Assembly (NCBI GenBank): GCA_003565295.1
Contig: PXCO01000353.1
Span: 1 to 51,098 of the forward strand
Length of the DNA: 51,098 nucleotides
Reading direction: 5' to 3'
Source: Cyclobacteriaceae bacterium
GTDB lineage: Bacteria; Bacteroidota; Bacteroidia; Cytophagales; Cyclobacteriaceae
A program made the position numbers and the translations under genes. The notes under the pieces are model-generated. The model did not search any database. It was not told the origin of the DNA and was given only the letters and a program-made list of their open reading frames with translations. Shown here in pieces: positions 43,391-51,098 of the stretch (positions are counted from its first letter, which is position 1; the number at the start of each line of letters is the position of its first letter).

Positions 43391-44485
43391 ATGGACATAT
43401 CCAACTACACTACGGAAGATTTTCTCCTGGACAGCTCTTTCAGAGAATGGGTGTTGCGACCTAACCCTGCTTTGAATATTAAATGGGAGAGGTTGATCGA
43501 GGAACATCCTGGAAAAAGGCAAGAGGTAAGACTAGCAAGAGAGATGCTTTTAAATCTTTCCTATAAAAAACACCAGTTTCAAAGCGAGGACAAAACAGTC
43601 CTGTGGGAACAAATACGATCCAATCTCAATAAAAGCAAAGTTGAAATTCCGGTTGTCCCCATTCATTCCAAAAGTACCCTTGAAAGGAAGAGGGACAAAG
43701 GGAAAAGGGATAATTCATGGCTTAGAGTAGCTGTAATATTGGTAATTGCCCTAGGCATGGGGTATTATCTAATGCCAACGCCTAAAGAGTTGCCTATCGA
43801 GATAGAACCAGATCCTAATTATGTAGAGAGGGTCACCCCCCCTGGAGTCAAAGCCCATATCACCCTTGGCGATGGAAGTAAAATAATTTTAAACGCCAAT
43901 AGTAAACTGACATTTCCAAAGCCCTTTGACAAGGATAAAAGAGAGGTTTTTTTAGAGGGAGAGGCTTTTTTTGAGATTGCCAAGGACACATTACGGAAAT
44001 TTTCAGTGCATTCAGGAGGCTTGGAGACCATTGCCCTTGGTACTTCTTTTAATATAGAGGCATATACTGAAGGCTCTTGCAATGTGGCCCTGGTTTCTGG
44101 AAAAGTAAAAGTACAAGATAGGGGTAATTCTGATAGGTCTGACGATAAAGGGACGACTTTGTCACCCGGTGAAATGCTGAAATACAATCCTAAGGGCTAT
44201 AAGGTTAAAGCCTTTGATGAGGAAAGTGTGCTAGGCTGGACGAAGAAATTGATTTTGTTTGACAATACCCCCTTGCCCATAGCGGTAAGGGTGTTGGAAA
44301 ATTGGTACGGCGTGAAATTTCATTTTGTAAATCACCCGGAGAAGAAAGTTTCCTTTATGGGAAGGTTTCAGGACGAAACCCTTCAAAATGTCTTAAAAGG
44401 ATTGAGTTATGCCGCCGGTTTTACCTATCGCATCGATGCAGACCGTGTTTATATAACCTTTCATAACCCCCAAAATCAACCTTAA
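43391..44485 (+). CDS. FecR-family anti-sigma factor
   Basis: A single-pass inner-membrane protein that holds the ECF sigma factor and releases it on a signal from the SusC STN domain. The cytoplasmic part is residues 1-111. The membrane segment is about 112-130 (RVAVILVIALGMGYYLMP). The periplasmic FecR domain follows (about 145-255: VTPPGVKAHITLGDGSKI, VFLEGEAFFEIA, GTSFNIEAY), then DUF4974 (about 290-360: LFDNTPLPIAVRVLENWYGV, SFMGRFQDETLQNVLKGL). At 364 residues it is typical. It starts 132 nt after the sigma gene. Confidence 0.95.
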   Translation: MDISNYTTEDFLLDSSFREWVLRPNPALNIKWERLIEEHPGKRQEVRLAREMLLNLSYKKHQFQSEDKTVLWEQIRSNLNKSKVEIPVVPIHSKSTLERKRDKGKRDNSWLRVAVILVIALGMGYYLMPTPKELPIEIEPDPNYVERVTPPGVKAHITLGDGSKIILNANSKLTFPKPFDKDKREVFLEGEAFFEIAKDTLRKFSVHSGGLETIALGTSFNIEAYTEGSCNVALVSGKVKVQDRGNSDRSDDKGTTLSPGEMLKYNPKGYKVKAFDEESVLGWTKKLILFDNTPLPIAVRVLENWYGVKFHFVNHPEKKVSFMGRFQDETLQNVLKGLSYAAGFTYRIDADRVYITFHNPQNQP

Positions 44486-44510
44486 ACTGCCTATGAGAAA
44501 AAACTAATGC

Positions 44511-44548
44511 AAAAAAAATCCCTGGGATGCGCCAACATCCCAAGGATT
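44511..44548. terminator. Hairpin 1 between fecR and susC (minus-strand terminator shape)
   Basis: AATCCCTGGGATG (517-529) pairs with CATCCCAAGGATT (536-548) around the loop CGCCAA, with one C-A mismatch in 13 positions. Eight A precede it on the plus strand, so read on the minus strand it is a hairpin followed by a T run, the form of an intrinsic terminator, although no minus-strand gene is near. On the plus strand no T run follows, so in the fecR-susC message it would be a stable leader element. Confidence 0.6.
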
Positions 44549-44550
44549 CA

Positions 44551-44585
44551 CTACCCAATCCAGTAATGATGGAGAATCTGGGTAG
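44551..44585 (+). promoter_or_regulatory. Hairpin 2 between fecR and susC
   Basis: CTACCCA (551-557) pairs perfectly with TGGGTAG (579-585); internal ATCC/GGA pairing may extend the stem. It directly follows hairpin 1. The pair ends 51 nt before the SusC start, leaving a short A/T-rich stretch as a possible promoter or ribosome site. Confidence 0.5.
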
Positions 44586-44636
44586 GCGTTCAATTAAATC
44601 GATCATTTTCAGGACTTAATTTAACAAAGTAAAGAT

Positions 44637-47600
44637 ATGAAAAATCTTGTACCTATAGTACTTGGTATGACCAAACTATGCCTATATGCATTTATTGTAC
44701 AGTGTTTTTCGATGAGTTGGCTATTGGCCAGCGACGGCAAAGCCCAACAGAAAAACATAGAAGAGGTATTGATCAACATCAATATCGAAGAAACGGCCAT
44801 TGAGGAAGCTTTTTCCAGAATTGAGAGCGCATCAGGCTTTCATTTTGTCTACACCGCTGAGGAAATGGCAGCAATTGAAAAGGTTTCCTTAAGAGGGCAA
44901 AAAGCCAGTGTATACGAATTATTACAAAATCTATCCACACAAACAGGACTACAATTTAGACAGGTTAACCAGAACATCCATGTAAGAAAAAATGAGGATC
45001 ATTCCGGTTCGCCTGTCGAATTGGTTGCCAATGAACCTGATGATGCAATGGTAACCGTGACTGGGGTGGTCACCGATGAGAATGGAGAGCCTTTACCTGG
45101 GGCTACAGTGATCATTGAAGGGACCACCGGGGGAACTGTCACCGATATAGACGGCAGGTTTTCCATAGATGCCGATGAAGGAGAAGTGCTGGTATTTTCC
45201 TTTGTGGGATTTGAAACGCAAAGAATTACGGTTGGTACTGCTACTACCCTAAGCGTGAGGATGATTATGGATTCCCGCTCCCTAGAGGAAGTAGTGGTGG
45301 TAGGTTATGGAGAACAGCGGAAAGTCACCTTTACTGGTTCGGTTTCCTCGGTAAAAGGGGAGGAAATTAGGACTGCCCCAGTGACCAACGTCAGTAATAG
45401 CCTCGTGGGAAGGCTTCCCGGATTAAGTTCGGTCACAAGAAGTGGTGAGCCTGGTAATGATGATTCCATGATTAGGATAAGAGGGACGAACACATTGGGG
45501 AACAATACAGCTTTGGTGGTAGTAGATGGTATTCCTGGTAGGTCACTTGCGAGGATTGATCCAAATAGTGTGGAAAGTATTACCGTATTAAAGGATGCTT
45601 CTGCTGCAATTTATGGTGCTCAGGCAGCAAATGGGGTAATATTGATCACCACCAAGCGAGGCAAAACAGGCAAACCGGTAATCGAGTTGAACTCCAATTT
45701 TGGTTGGAACCAACCCACGGTCTTGCCGGAAATGGCCAATGCAGAACAGTATTTGACCATGCTTAATGAGATTGATATGTACAGGAACCGTACACCAAGA
45801 TTCTCTGAGCAGGAGATTGATGATTTTAGACAAGGCACTGATCCCTGGCTTCATCCGGATACCGATTGGTTTGGGGAAGTGCTCAGGCCTTGGGCTCCAC
45901 AAACCTATCATACCCTTACAGCCTCAGGAGGAACCGAAAGCGTCAATTATTTTTTGATGCTAGGAGCGAAGGGACAGGATGGTTATTATTATAATAGTGC
46001 CACACGATATGATCAATACGACTTCAGGAGTAATCTGGACGGGAAAATCAATGATTACGTGAAGATAGGCTTTGATATTGCAGGTAGGCAGGAGAAGCGG
46101 AATTTTCCCACCCGGTCGGCAGGAAATATTTTTAGGATGATCATGCGGGGAAAACCCAATATGCATGCTTATTGGCCAGACGGTAGTCCCGGTCCGGACA
46201 TTGAATACGGGGATAATCCTGCGATCATCACAACGGATGCCACCGGATATGATGAAAGGAATCTTTACAACCTTCAAACCACTTTGAGGCTTAACATTGA
46301 TAACCCTTGGATTGAAGGGCTTTCTTTCAATGGAAACGTCGGCTTTGACCAAACCTTCAGCACTCAGAAAGTTTTTGCAACGCCTTGGTATTTATATAGC
46401 TGGGACGGAAATACTTATACACCAGATGGCACCCCAGAATTGGTCAGAGGACAAAGGGGCTTTAATGATCCGCGCTTAAATGAGAACATGGGGGCTGACA
46501 GAGAGGTATTGGTCAATGGAATGTTGAATTACAACAAGGATTTTGACGAGAACCATTCTATGCGCCTGATGATGGGCATTGAATCCAGGACAGGTTTTGG
46601 CAATAATTTGAGTGCCTTTCGAAGGTTTTTTGTTTCCACAGCTGTGGATCAGATGTTTGCCGGTGGTAATGCCGAGCGGGACAATAGTGGATCCGCCTAT
46701 CAAAATGCCCGCCTTAATTATTTTGGACGGTTCAATTATGAATACGGGGGTAAATACCTGGCCGAATTCGTTTGGAGATATGATGGCTCTTACATATTTC
46801 CACAAGGTAGCCGGTTTGGGTTCTTCCCTGGCATTTCTGTAGGGTGGAGGATTTCTGAGGAGGATTTCTGGAAGTCGGCCATGCCCAATGCAGACCACTT
46901 CAAAATCAGGGCTTCCTATGGTCAAACTGGAAATGACCGTATAGACGAATGGCAATATATGGCTTCTTATGGATTTGGCAACATACCCTATATTTTCGGG
47001 GTTGATCAGGAGCACCAGGCATTAAGAGAATTGAGAATCCCTAACCCAAATGTGACCTGGGAGGTGGCAGATCAATACAATGCAGGTATAGAATTGGGCT
47101 TTTTCAACAGTAGGTTGACCATGGAAGCTGATTTCTTCTACAATTATAGGTCACAGATCCTTTGGTGGAGGAACGCTTCTATTCCTGCTTCTACGGGGTT
47201 AACCCTGCCCAGGGAAAACATTGGGGAAGTATCCAATAGGGGGTTTGATTTTATCACCACCTACAATGGGAATGCGGGAGACTTTACGTATCAAATTTCA
47301 GCCAATGCGGGATATGCCTATAATAGGGTGGAATTTTGGGATGAATCCCCAGGGGCCCCGGAGTATCAGCAAACCACTGGAAGACCCATCCCCACCAATC
47401 CCTTTAACCCTAATCAGGACCTGTATTATCAGGCAGCAGGTATTTTCAGAGATCAAGAACAAATCGATAACACCCCACATTGGCCAGGGGCAAGGCCAGG
47501 CGATATCATTTTCGAAGATGTCAACGGAGATGGGGTGATCGATGCCAACGATAGGGTTAGGAATGATCGAAACAATATCCCCAGGTTTACGGGGGGGCTG

Positions 47601-48047
47601 AATTTAGGAGCTCAATGGAGAGGGTTTGATCTTGCCATATTGATTCAAGGAGCTGCGGGTGCAGTTCGATACGTGAACACGGAGTCCGGGGAAATTGGAA
47701 ATTTCCTCCGGGATTTTGCGGAAAACCGATGGACTCCTGATAACCCAAATGCCAATTACCCCCGAACTTTTAATAGGTCGGATGAATATTGGATGAACCA
47801 AAGAAATACTTTTTGGCTGCATAGCACGGATTACATCAGGTTAAAAAACCTGGAATTGGGTTACAATCTTCCGGCTTTTGTATCGGAGAAGTTGGGACTT
47901 CAAAACTTCAGGATGTACGTGAGTGGGTTTAACCTCTTCACCTATGCCCCTGATTTGAGGAATTTTGACCCTGAATCTGACAATCCCAGTGGGCAGAGTT
48001 ACCCATTGCAGCGCGTGATAAATACAGGTTTGACTTTAACCTTTTAA
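44637..48047 (+). CDS. SusC-family transporter with N-terminal STN signalling domain
   Basis: An outer-membrane importer that also signals. The N-terminus (about 1-37, ending SDGKAQ) is the long signal peptide usual for this class. The STN (secretin/TonB N-terminal) domain covers about 43-115 (IEEAFSRIESASGFHFVYTAEE, YELLQNLSTQTGLQFR) and would contact the FecR periplasmic domain. Next are CarboxypepD_reg (about 137-215), the TonB box region EEVVVVGYG, the plug (ITVLKDASAAIYGAQAANGVI, one Ala shorter than the usual signature) and the barrel, ending NTGLTLTF. It is 1136 residues long, about 110 more than the other two SusC proteins here, the extra being the STN part. Confidence 0.96.
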   Translation: MKNLVPIVLGMTKLCLYAFIVQCFSMSWLLASDGKAQQKNIEEVLININIEETAIEEAFSRIESASGFHFVYTAEEMAAIEKVSLRGQKASVYELLQNLSTQTGLQFRQVNQNIHVRKNEDHSGSPVELVANEPDDAMVTVTGVVTDENGEPLPGATVIIEGTTGGTVTDIDGRFSIDADEGEVLVFSFVGFETQRITVGTATTLSVRMIMDSRSLEEVVVVGYGEQRKVTFTGSVSSVKGEEIRTAPVTNVSNSLVGRLPGLSSVTRSGEPGNDDSMIRIRGTNTLGNNTALVVVDGIPGRSLARIDPNSVESITVLKDASAAIYGAQAANGVILITTKRGKTGKPVIELNSNFGWNQPTVLPEMANAEQYLTMLNEIDMYRNRTPRFSEQEIDDFRQGTDPWLHPDTDWFGEVLRPWAPQTYHTLTASGGTESVNYFLMLGAKGQDGYYYNSATRYDQYDFRSNLDGKINDYVKIGFDIAGRQEKRNFPTRSAGNIFRMIMRGKPNMHAYWPDGSPGPDIEYGDNPAIITTDATGYDERNLYNLQTTLRLNIDNPWIEGLSFNGNVGFDQTFSTQKVFATPWYLYSWDGNTYTPDGTPELVRGQRGFNDPRLNENMGADREVLVNGMLNYNKDFDENHSMRLMMGIESRTGFGNNLSAFRRFFVSTAVDQMFAGGNAERDNSGSAYQNARLNYFGRFNYEYGGKYLAEFVWRYDGSYIFPQGSRFGFFPGISVGWRISEEDFWKSAMPNADHFKIRASYGQTGNDRIDEWQYMASYGFGNIPYIFGVDQEHQALRELRIPNPNVTWEVADQYNAGIELGFFNSRLTMEADFFYNYRSQILWWRNASIPASTGLTLPRENIGEVSNRGFDFITTYNGNAGDFTYQISANAGYAYNRVEFWDESPGAPEYQQTTGRPIPTNPFNPNQDLYYQAAGIFRDQEQIDNTPHWPGARPGDIIFEDVNGDGVIDANDRVRNDRNNIPRFTGGLNLGAQWRGFDLAILIQGAAGAVRYVNTESGEIGNFLRDFAENRWTPDNPNANYPRTFNRSDEYWMNQRNTFWLHSTDYIRLKNLELGYNLPAFVSEKLGLQNFRMYVSGFNLFTYAPDLRNFDPESDNPSGQSYPLQRVINTGLTLTF

Positions 48048-48051
48048 GACC

Positions 48052-49854
48052 ATGAGAAAGAGCAATTATATCATATCTAGTTTACTTGCCTTGATGGTAT
48101 GGCTGAGCTCATGCAGCGAGGAATATTTGGATAGGCAACCATTGGATCAATTTGCGGAAGATGCAGTATGGAATGATCCCAATCTGATAGAGACTTTTGT
48201 GAACAATATATACTTTGCCATCCCCCATGGGTTCCATGCCTTAATGATGTCCAGCTTGGTGGATGAGTCCATGGCGGTTTGGGACTGGGAGACCAGTAAT
48301 GCGACTAAAAGTTTGATTAACCCCAGCTATTTGGGGGTTTGGGATGAAAATTTTTGGACAGGCAGAAGGTATCAGCAAATCAACTGGACGAACAGCTACC
48401 GCCAATTGAGGAACTGTAATATCTTTATGGAAAAAATCCATGAAGCTAATTTCCCTGAAGAATCGTTCCGGGATAGGCTGATCGGAGAGGTTCACTTCCT
48501 TAGAGGTTTTATTTATCACAATTTATTATCGGTCTATGGGGGGGTACCTTTGATCACAGAAGCTTATGGGTTGGGTGAGGATTATGAGCAGCCCAGAACA
48601 AATTATTCCCAGGTGTTAGACTTCGTGGTGGAGGAACTGGATAAAGCCGCTGAATTGCTGCCCCTTCAGCAATTCGGGGATCAAATGGGTAGGGCCACCA
48701 AAGGAGCTGCTCTTGCTCTAAAGGCCAGGGCACTTTTATATTCGGCCAGTGATCTCTACCACAATCCTTCCTGGGCGCAAGGCTTTAGCCATCCCGAACT
48801 GATCAGTCATACCAGCGGGGATCAGATGAGCCGATGGAGGGCTGCAAAAGACGCGGCAAAAGCAGTCATTGATCTTGGACAGTATTCTCTACATCAGGGC
48901 GGTGGAGAGGCCTGGGAAAACTTCGGGGAAGTGTTCACTGCAAAACAGACCTCAGAGGACATTTATGTGAGATACATGCTGCAGAGGGTCAATGAAGGTT
49001 GGGATATTGGCGACCCTGGTCTCTTCAATGGGCCTAACGGCTATCACAATTGGGGAGGGAATACCCCTGTTGGGCAGTTGGCAGATGATTTCGAAATGAG
49101 GGACGGTTCCAGGTTTGATTGGAATAATCCAGCCCATGCCGCAGATCCCTACAGTAACCGGGATCCCAGGTTTTATGCCACTTTTCTTTATGAGGGGGCA
49201 CAATGGAGGCAAAGACCTGAAAATCTAAGAGATGCTGACCCATTAGGAATTATACAAGTAGGCCAATGGGAGAGGTTCAATCAGGCCACTGGTCAAGTCA
49301 GTATTCAACATGGTCTGGACACTCGACAAGGACCAATTGAGGACTGGAATGGCACCTACACAGGTTATTACCTAAGGAAATTTATTGATCCGAGTGTGGA
49401 CCATCAATATTTCAGGCAAGAAGTTCCCTGGAGGGTTATGAGATACACCGAAGTTTTATTGAATTATGCAGAGGCATGCATAGAGCTAGGTGAAGAGGCT
49501 GAGGCTCGGACATATATCAATATGATTCGTGAAAGAGCCGGCATGCCTCCTGTATCAGATACAGGTGAAGCTCTTAGGGAACGCTATAGAAATGAAAGGA
49601 GGGTGGAACTGGCATATGAAGACCATAGGTATTTTGATGTGAGAAGATGGATGACAGCTCCCGAGGTGTATGAAAATGCACAGGGGGTGAGAGTGAGGTA
49701 TGAACTGCAACCGGATAACACCACCGCGGAAACCCCTACTTACACAGTGATTGAGGTGCAGGATAGGGCATGGCAAGACCGGGCCTACCTGTTACCCATC
49801 AAACTGGACGAAATGAACCGAAATTTCCAGTTGATCCAAAACCCTTTGTATTAA
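48052..49854 (+). CDS. SusD-family lipoprotein paired with the STN-type SusC
   Basis: The lipoprotein signal ends MVWLSSC (Cys21), then SEEYLDRQPLDQF, a textbook SusD start. TPR-like helices include VHFLRGFIYHNLLSVYGGVP. The C-terminal region has VMRYTEVLLNYAEACIELGE, YINMIRERAGMPP and RNERRVELAYEDHRYFDVRRWM. At 600 residues it is at the long end of the family. It begins 5 nt after the SusC stop and ends the operon before a strong terminator. No degradative enzyme follows, so its substrate is not indicated by neighbours downstream. Confidence 0.95.
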   Translation: MRKSNYIISSLLALMVWLSSCSEEYLDRQPLDQFAEDAVWNDPNLIETFVNNIYFAIPHGFHALMMSSLVDESMAVWDWETSNATKSLINPSYLGVWDENFWTGRRYQQINWTNSYRQLRNCNIFMEKIHEANFPEESFRDRLIGEVHFLRGFIYHNLLSVYGGVPLITEAYGLGEDYEQPRTNYSQVLDFVVEELDKAAELLPLQQFGDQMGRATKGAALALKARALLYSASDLYHNPSWAQGFSHPELISHTSGDQMSRWRAAKDAAKAVIDLGQYSLHQGGGEAWENFGEVFTAKQTSEDIYVRYMLQRVNEGWDIGDPGLFNGPNGYHNWGGNTPVGQLADDFEMRDGSRFDWNNPAHAADPYSNRDPRFYATFLYEGAQWRQRPENLRDADPLGIIQVGQWERFNQATGQVSIQHGLDTRQGPIEDWNGTYTGYYLRKFIDPSVDHQYFRQEVPWRVMRYTEVLLNYAEACIELGEEAEARTYINMIRERAGMPPVSDTGEALRERYRNERRVELAYEDHRYFDVRRWMTAPEVYENAQGVRVRYELQPDNTTAETPTYTVIEVQDRAWQDRAYLLPIKLDEMNRNFQLIQNPLY

Positions 49855-49884
49855 TCGTTTGTCTTTGCGATTAAAATGCTTTAG

Positions 49885-49923
49885 TAAAAAAAGGGAGCTA
49901 TCCTAATGGATAGCTCCCTTTTT
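49885..49923. terminator. Strong bidirectional terminator after the third susCD
   Basis: A perfect 16-bp stem, 888-903 with 908-923, containing AAGGGAGCTATCC and its complement around the loop TAAT, with A and T runs at the outer ends. It closes the sigma-FecR-susCD block 30 nt after the SusD stop. Confidence 0.92.
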
Positions 49924-50067
49924 AGTTTATTCCTATCGCTTCTAGAGGGGGATGTCCAGGAAAAGTTGGTCATGGCTCATTCTTTTTTTATAGCAGGACT
50001 TATGGTTTGGCTTTATCCTTGTAGTATATCATAAAATCAATTTTAGATTTCATTTTATCGCTATCGA

Positions 50068-51098
50068 ATGCAACATTCTACCCGTTCTCTGATGCACAAA
50101 ACGCTTGCCATTACATTTGTGGTGGTGATTGTGATTGCCCTTTTTTCAATTTTCACCTTAGCTTTTTCGATAATTTTGCTGGCTTTTGGGGGGATTTTAT
50201 TCTCCTTATTTTTTCATTCCATTTCAGTAAAACTGCAGGAATGGACGGGTTGGAAAAGAGGGGTTACCCTCAGTCTTTCTGTGGTGATGATTTTCCTGTT
50301 TTATGCAGGCCTCTCCTTTTTGATTGGAAACCAAGTGAGCCAGCAATATGATGAGTTTGCAGAGAAGGTTCCAGACATGGTGGAAAACCTAAAATCCCAA
50401 CTGAATGAAACCATTGTTGGAGAAAAAATAGTGGATAAGCTGGAAGGTATGGAGAATGATGACATCGATTTTATTGACAATTTTCAAGCCTTTTTCAAAA
50501 CCACTTTTGGTTTTTTTGGTGATTTCTATGCAGTTCTTTTCTTTGGTATATTCTTTATGGTCAATCCTGCGATGTATGTAGAGGGATTTGGAGTGCTTAT
50601 ACCATCAAAGGAACGTGATAATACCCTCAACTTTCTAAGGGAAACAGGAGGAAAGCTTAAAGTTTGGTTAAGGGCCATTGTACTGGAGATGGTTTTTGTG
50701 TTTCTCACCACAGCCATTGGCTTATTTATAATGGGGATTGACTTGTGGTTGATTTTGGCAATTATGGCAGGATTCCTGACCTTTATTCCCAATATCGGTC
50801 CGGCACTGGCCATTATTCCAGCCTTTTTGGTTGGCTTGCTTTCTGGTTTTGAGGTAGCCCTTATGGTAGTGGGATTGTACCTGTTGGTTCAGGTGCTGGA
50901 ATCAGGGATCTTCGGTCCCTTCATTCGCCAGAAGCTGCTTTCCCTTCCCCCTGCTTTGGTATTGTTTTTTCAGTTGCTGATGGGTTTGTTCACCGGGATT
51001 TGGGGAATATTGTTCGCCACTCCGTTGCTGGTGGTAATTATTAACCTGGTTCAGGAATATTACGTGGAAAGGGCAATAGAAACCGAAGCATCTCAATA
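50068..51098 (+). CDS. AI-2E family (PerM-like) membrane transporter, 3' end at window edge
   Basis: A multi-pass inner-membrane protein of the AI-2E/UPF0118 family; members are proposed to export autoinducer-2 or to act in ion homeostasis, but most are uncharacterised. The frame begins MQHSTRSLMHKTLAITFVVV. Two membrane segments (about 12-60) and a third near 70-90 precede a soluble region. The C-terminal half holds the family signature GFLTFIPNIGPALAIIPAF and LESGIFGPFIRQKLLSLPPAL, then GIWGILFATPLLVVIINLVQ. About 343 codons are in the window; the last two bases (TA) may open a stop codon just outside. It is missing from frame lists that require a stop. No partner gene is visible. Confidence 0.88.
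   Translation, partial: MQHSTRSLMHKTLAITFVVVIVIALFSIFTLAFSIILLAFGGILFSLFFHSISVKLQEWTGWKRGVTLSLSVVMIFLFYAGLSFLIGNQVSQQYDEFAEKVPDMVENLKSQLNETIVGEKIVDKLEGMENDDIDFIDNFQAFFKTTFGFFGDFYAVLFFGIFFMVNPAMYVEGFGVLIPSKERDNTLNFLRETGGKLKVWLRAIVLEMVFVFLTTAIGLFIMGIDLWLILAIMAGFLTFIPNIGPALAIIPAFLVGLLSGFEVALMVVGLYLLVQVLESGIFGPFIRQKLLSLPPALVLFFQLLMGLFTGIWGILFATPLLVVIINLVQEYYVERAIETEASQ

Noticed and set aside
1-51098. CRISPR arrays, tRNA or rRNA genes, insertion sequences
   Set aside because: No regularly spaced repeats, cloverleaf-like genes, rRNA stretches or transposase frames were seen; checked by eye only.

Overview
The window looks like a chromosomal segment of a Bacteroidota bacterium, probably of the Cytophagales and possibly Cyclobacteriaceae. 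The grounds are three SusC/SusD pairs, lipoprotein signal peptides ending in Cys, -7 promoter elements of the TAnnTTTG type, and DUF2490 and FecR/DUF4974 proteins. The family-level placement is an inference from general likeness; no rRNA or tRNA gene is present to anchor it.

Region 1 (1-12.9 kb) is respiratory. The 5' end of nadB and nadA (NAD synthesis) read left. The divergent moaA (molybdenum cofactor) is followed by an operon for a membrane-bound nitrate reductase: a diheme cytochrome c, narG, narH, narJ and an N-terminally extended narI. A hypothetical gene, a hemerythrin-like diiron protein and a FAS1 protein follow. Three Crp/Fnr-type palindromes (TGAY-N4-RTCA) lie in the intergenic DNA. 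The two ahead of moaA and the nar operon sit exactly 35 nt upstream of a Bacteroidota -7 element, which suggests one oxygen- or NO-responsive regulator makes cofactor and enzyme together.

Region 2 (12.8-22.7 kb) is mostly housekeeping: comB-like, gcvT, an A-type Fe-S carrier, methylmalonyl-CoA epimerase, thiL and a DUF2490 barrel. It is interrupted by a SusC/SusD pair (14.8-19.2 kb, minus strand) that has no enzymes beside it.

Region 3 (22.8-27.0 kb, mainly minus strand) holds a CE1-like esterase, a decayed fragment of a second esterase, a small conserved protein and a secreted beta-helix protein. It also has repeats and a perfect 26-bp palindrome.

Region 4 (27.6-42.5 kb, plus strand) is a complete polysaccharide utilisation locus: SusC, SusD, a LamG-type surface lipoprotein, two tandem GH144-type glucanases, a sulfatase, a GH43-like/discoidin/FN3 protein and a GH3 beta-glucosidase. 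GH144 plus GH3 points to a beta-1,2-glucan or related beta-glucan; the sulfatase and GH43-like enzyme suggest a decorated or mixed substrate.

Region 5 (42.6-49.9 kb) is an ECF sigma factor, a FecR anti-sigma factor, and a SusC with an N-terminal STN signalling domain plus its SusD, with two strong hairpins between fecR and susC. No enzyme gene is attached, and no terminator is visible between the GH3 gene and the sigma gene. A strong terminator closes the block. The window ends in an AI-2E family membrane protein that is complete except perhaps for its last codon.
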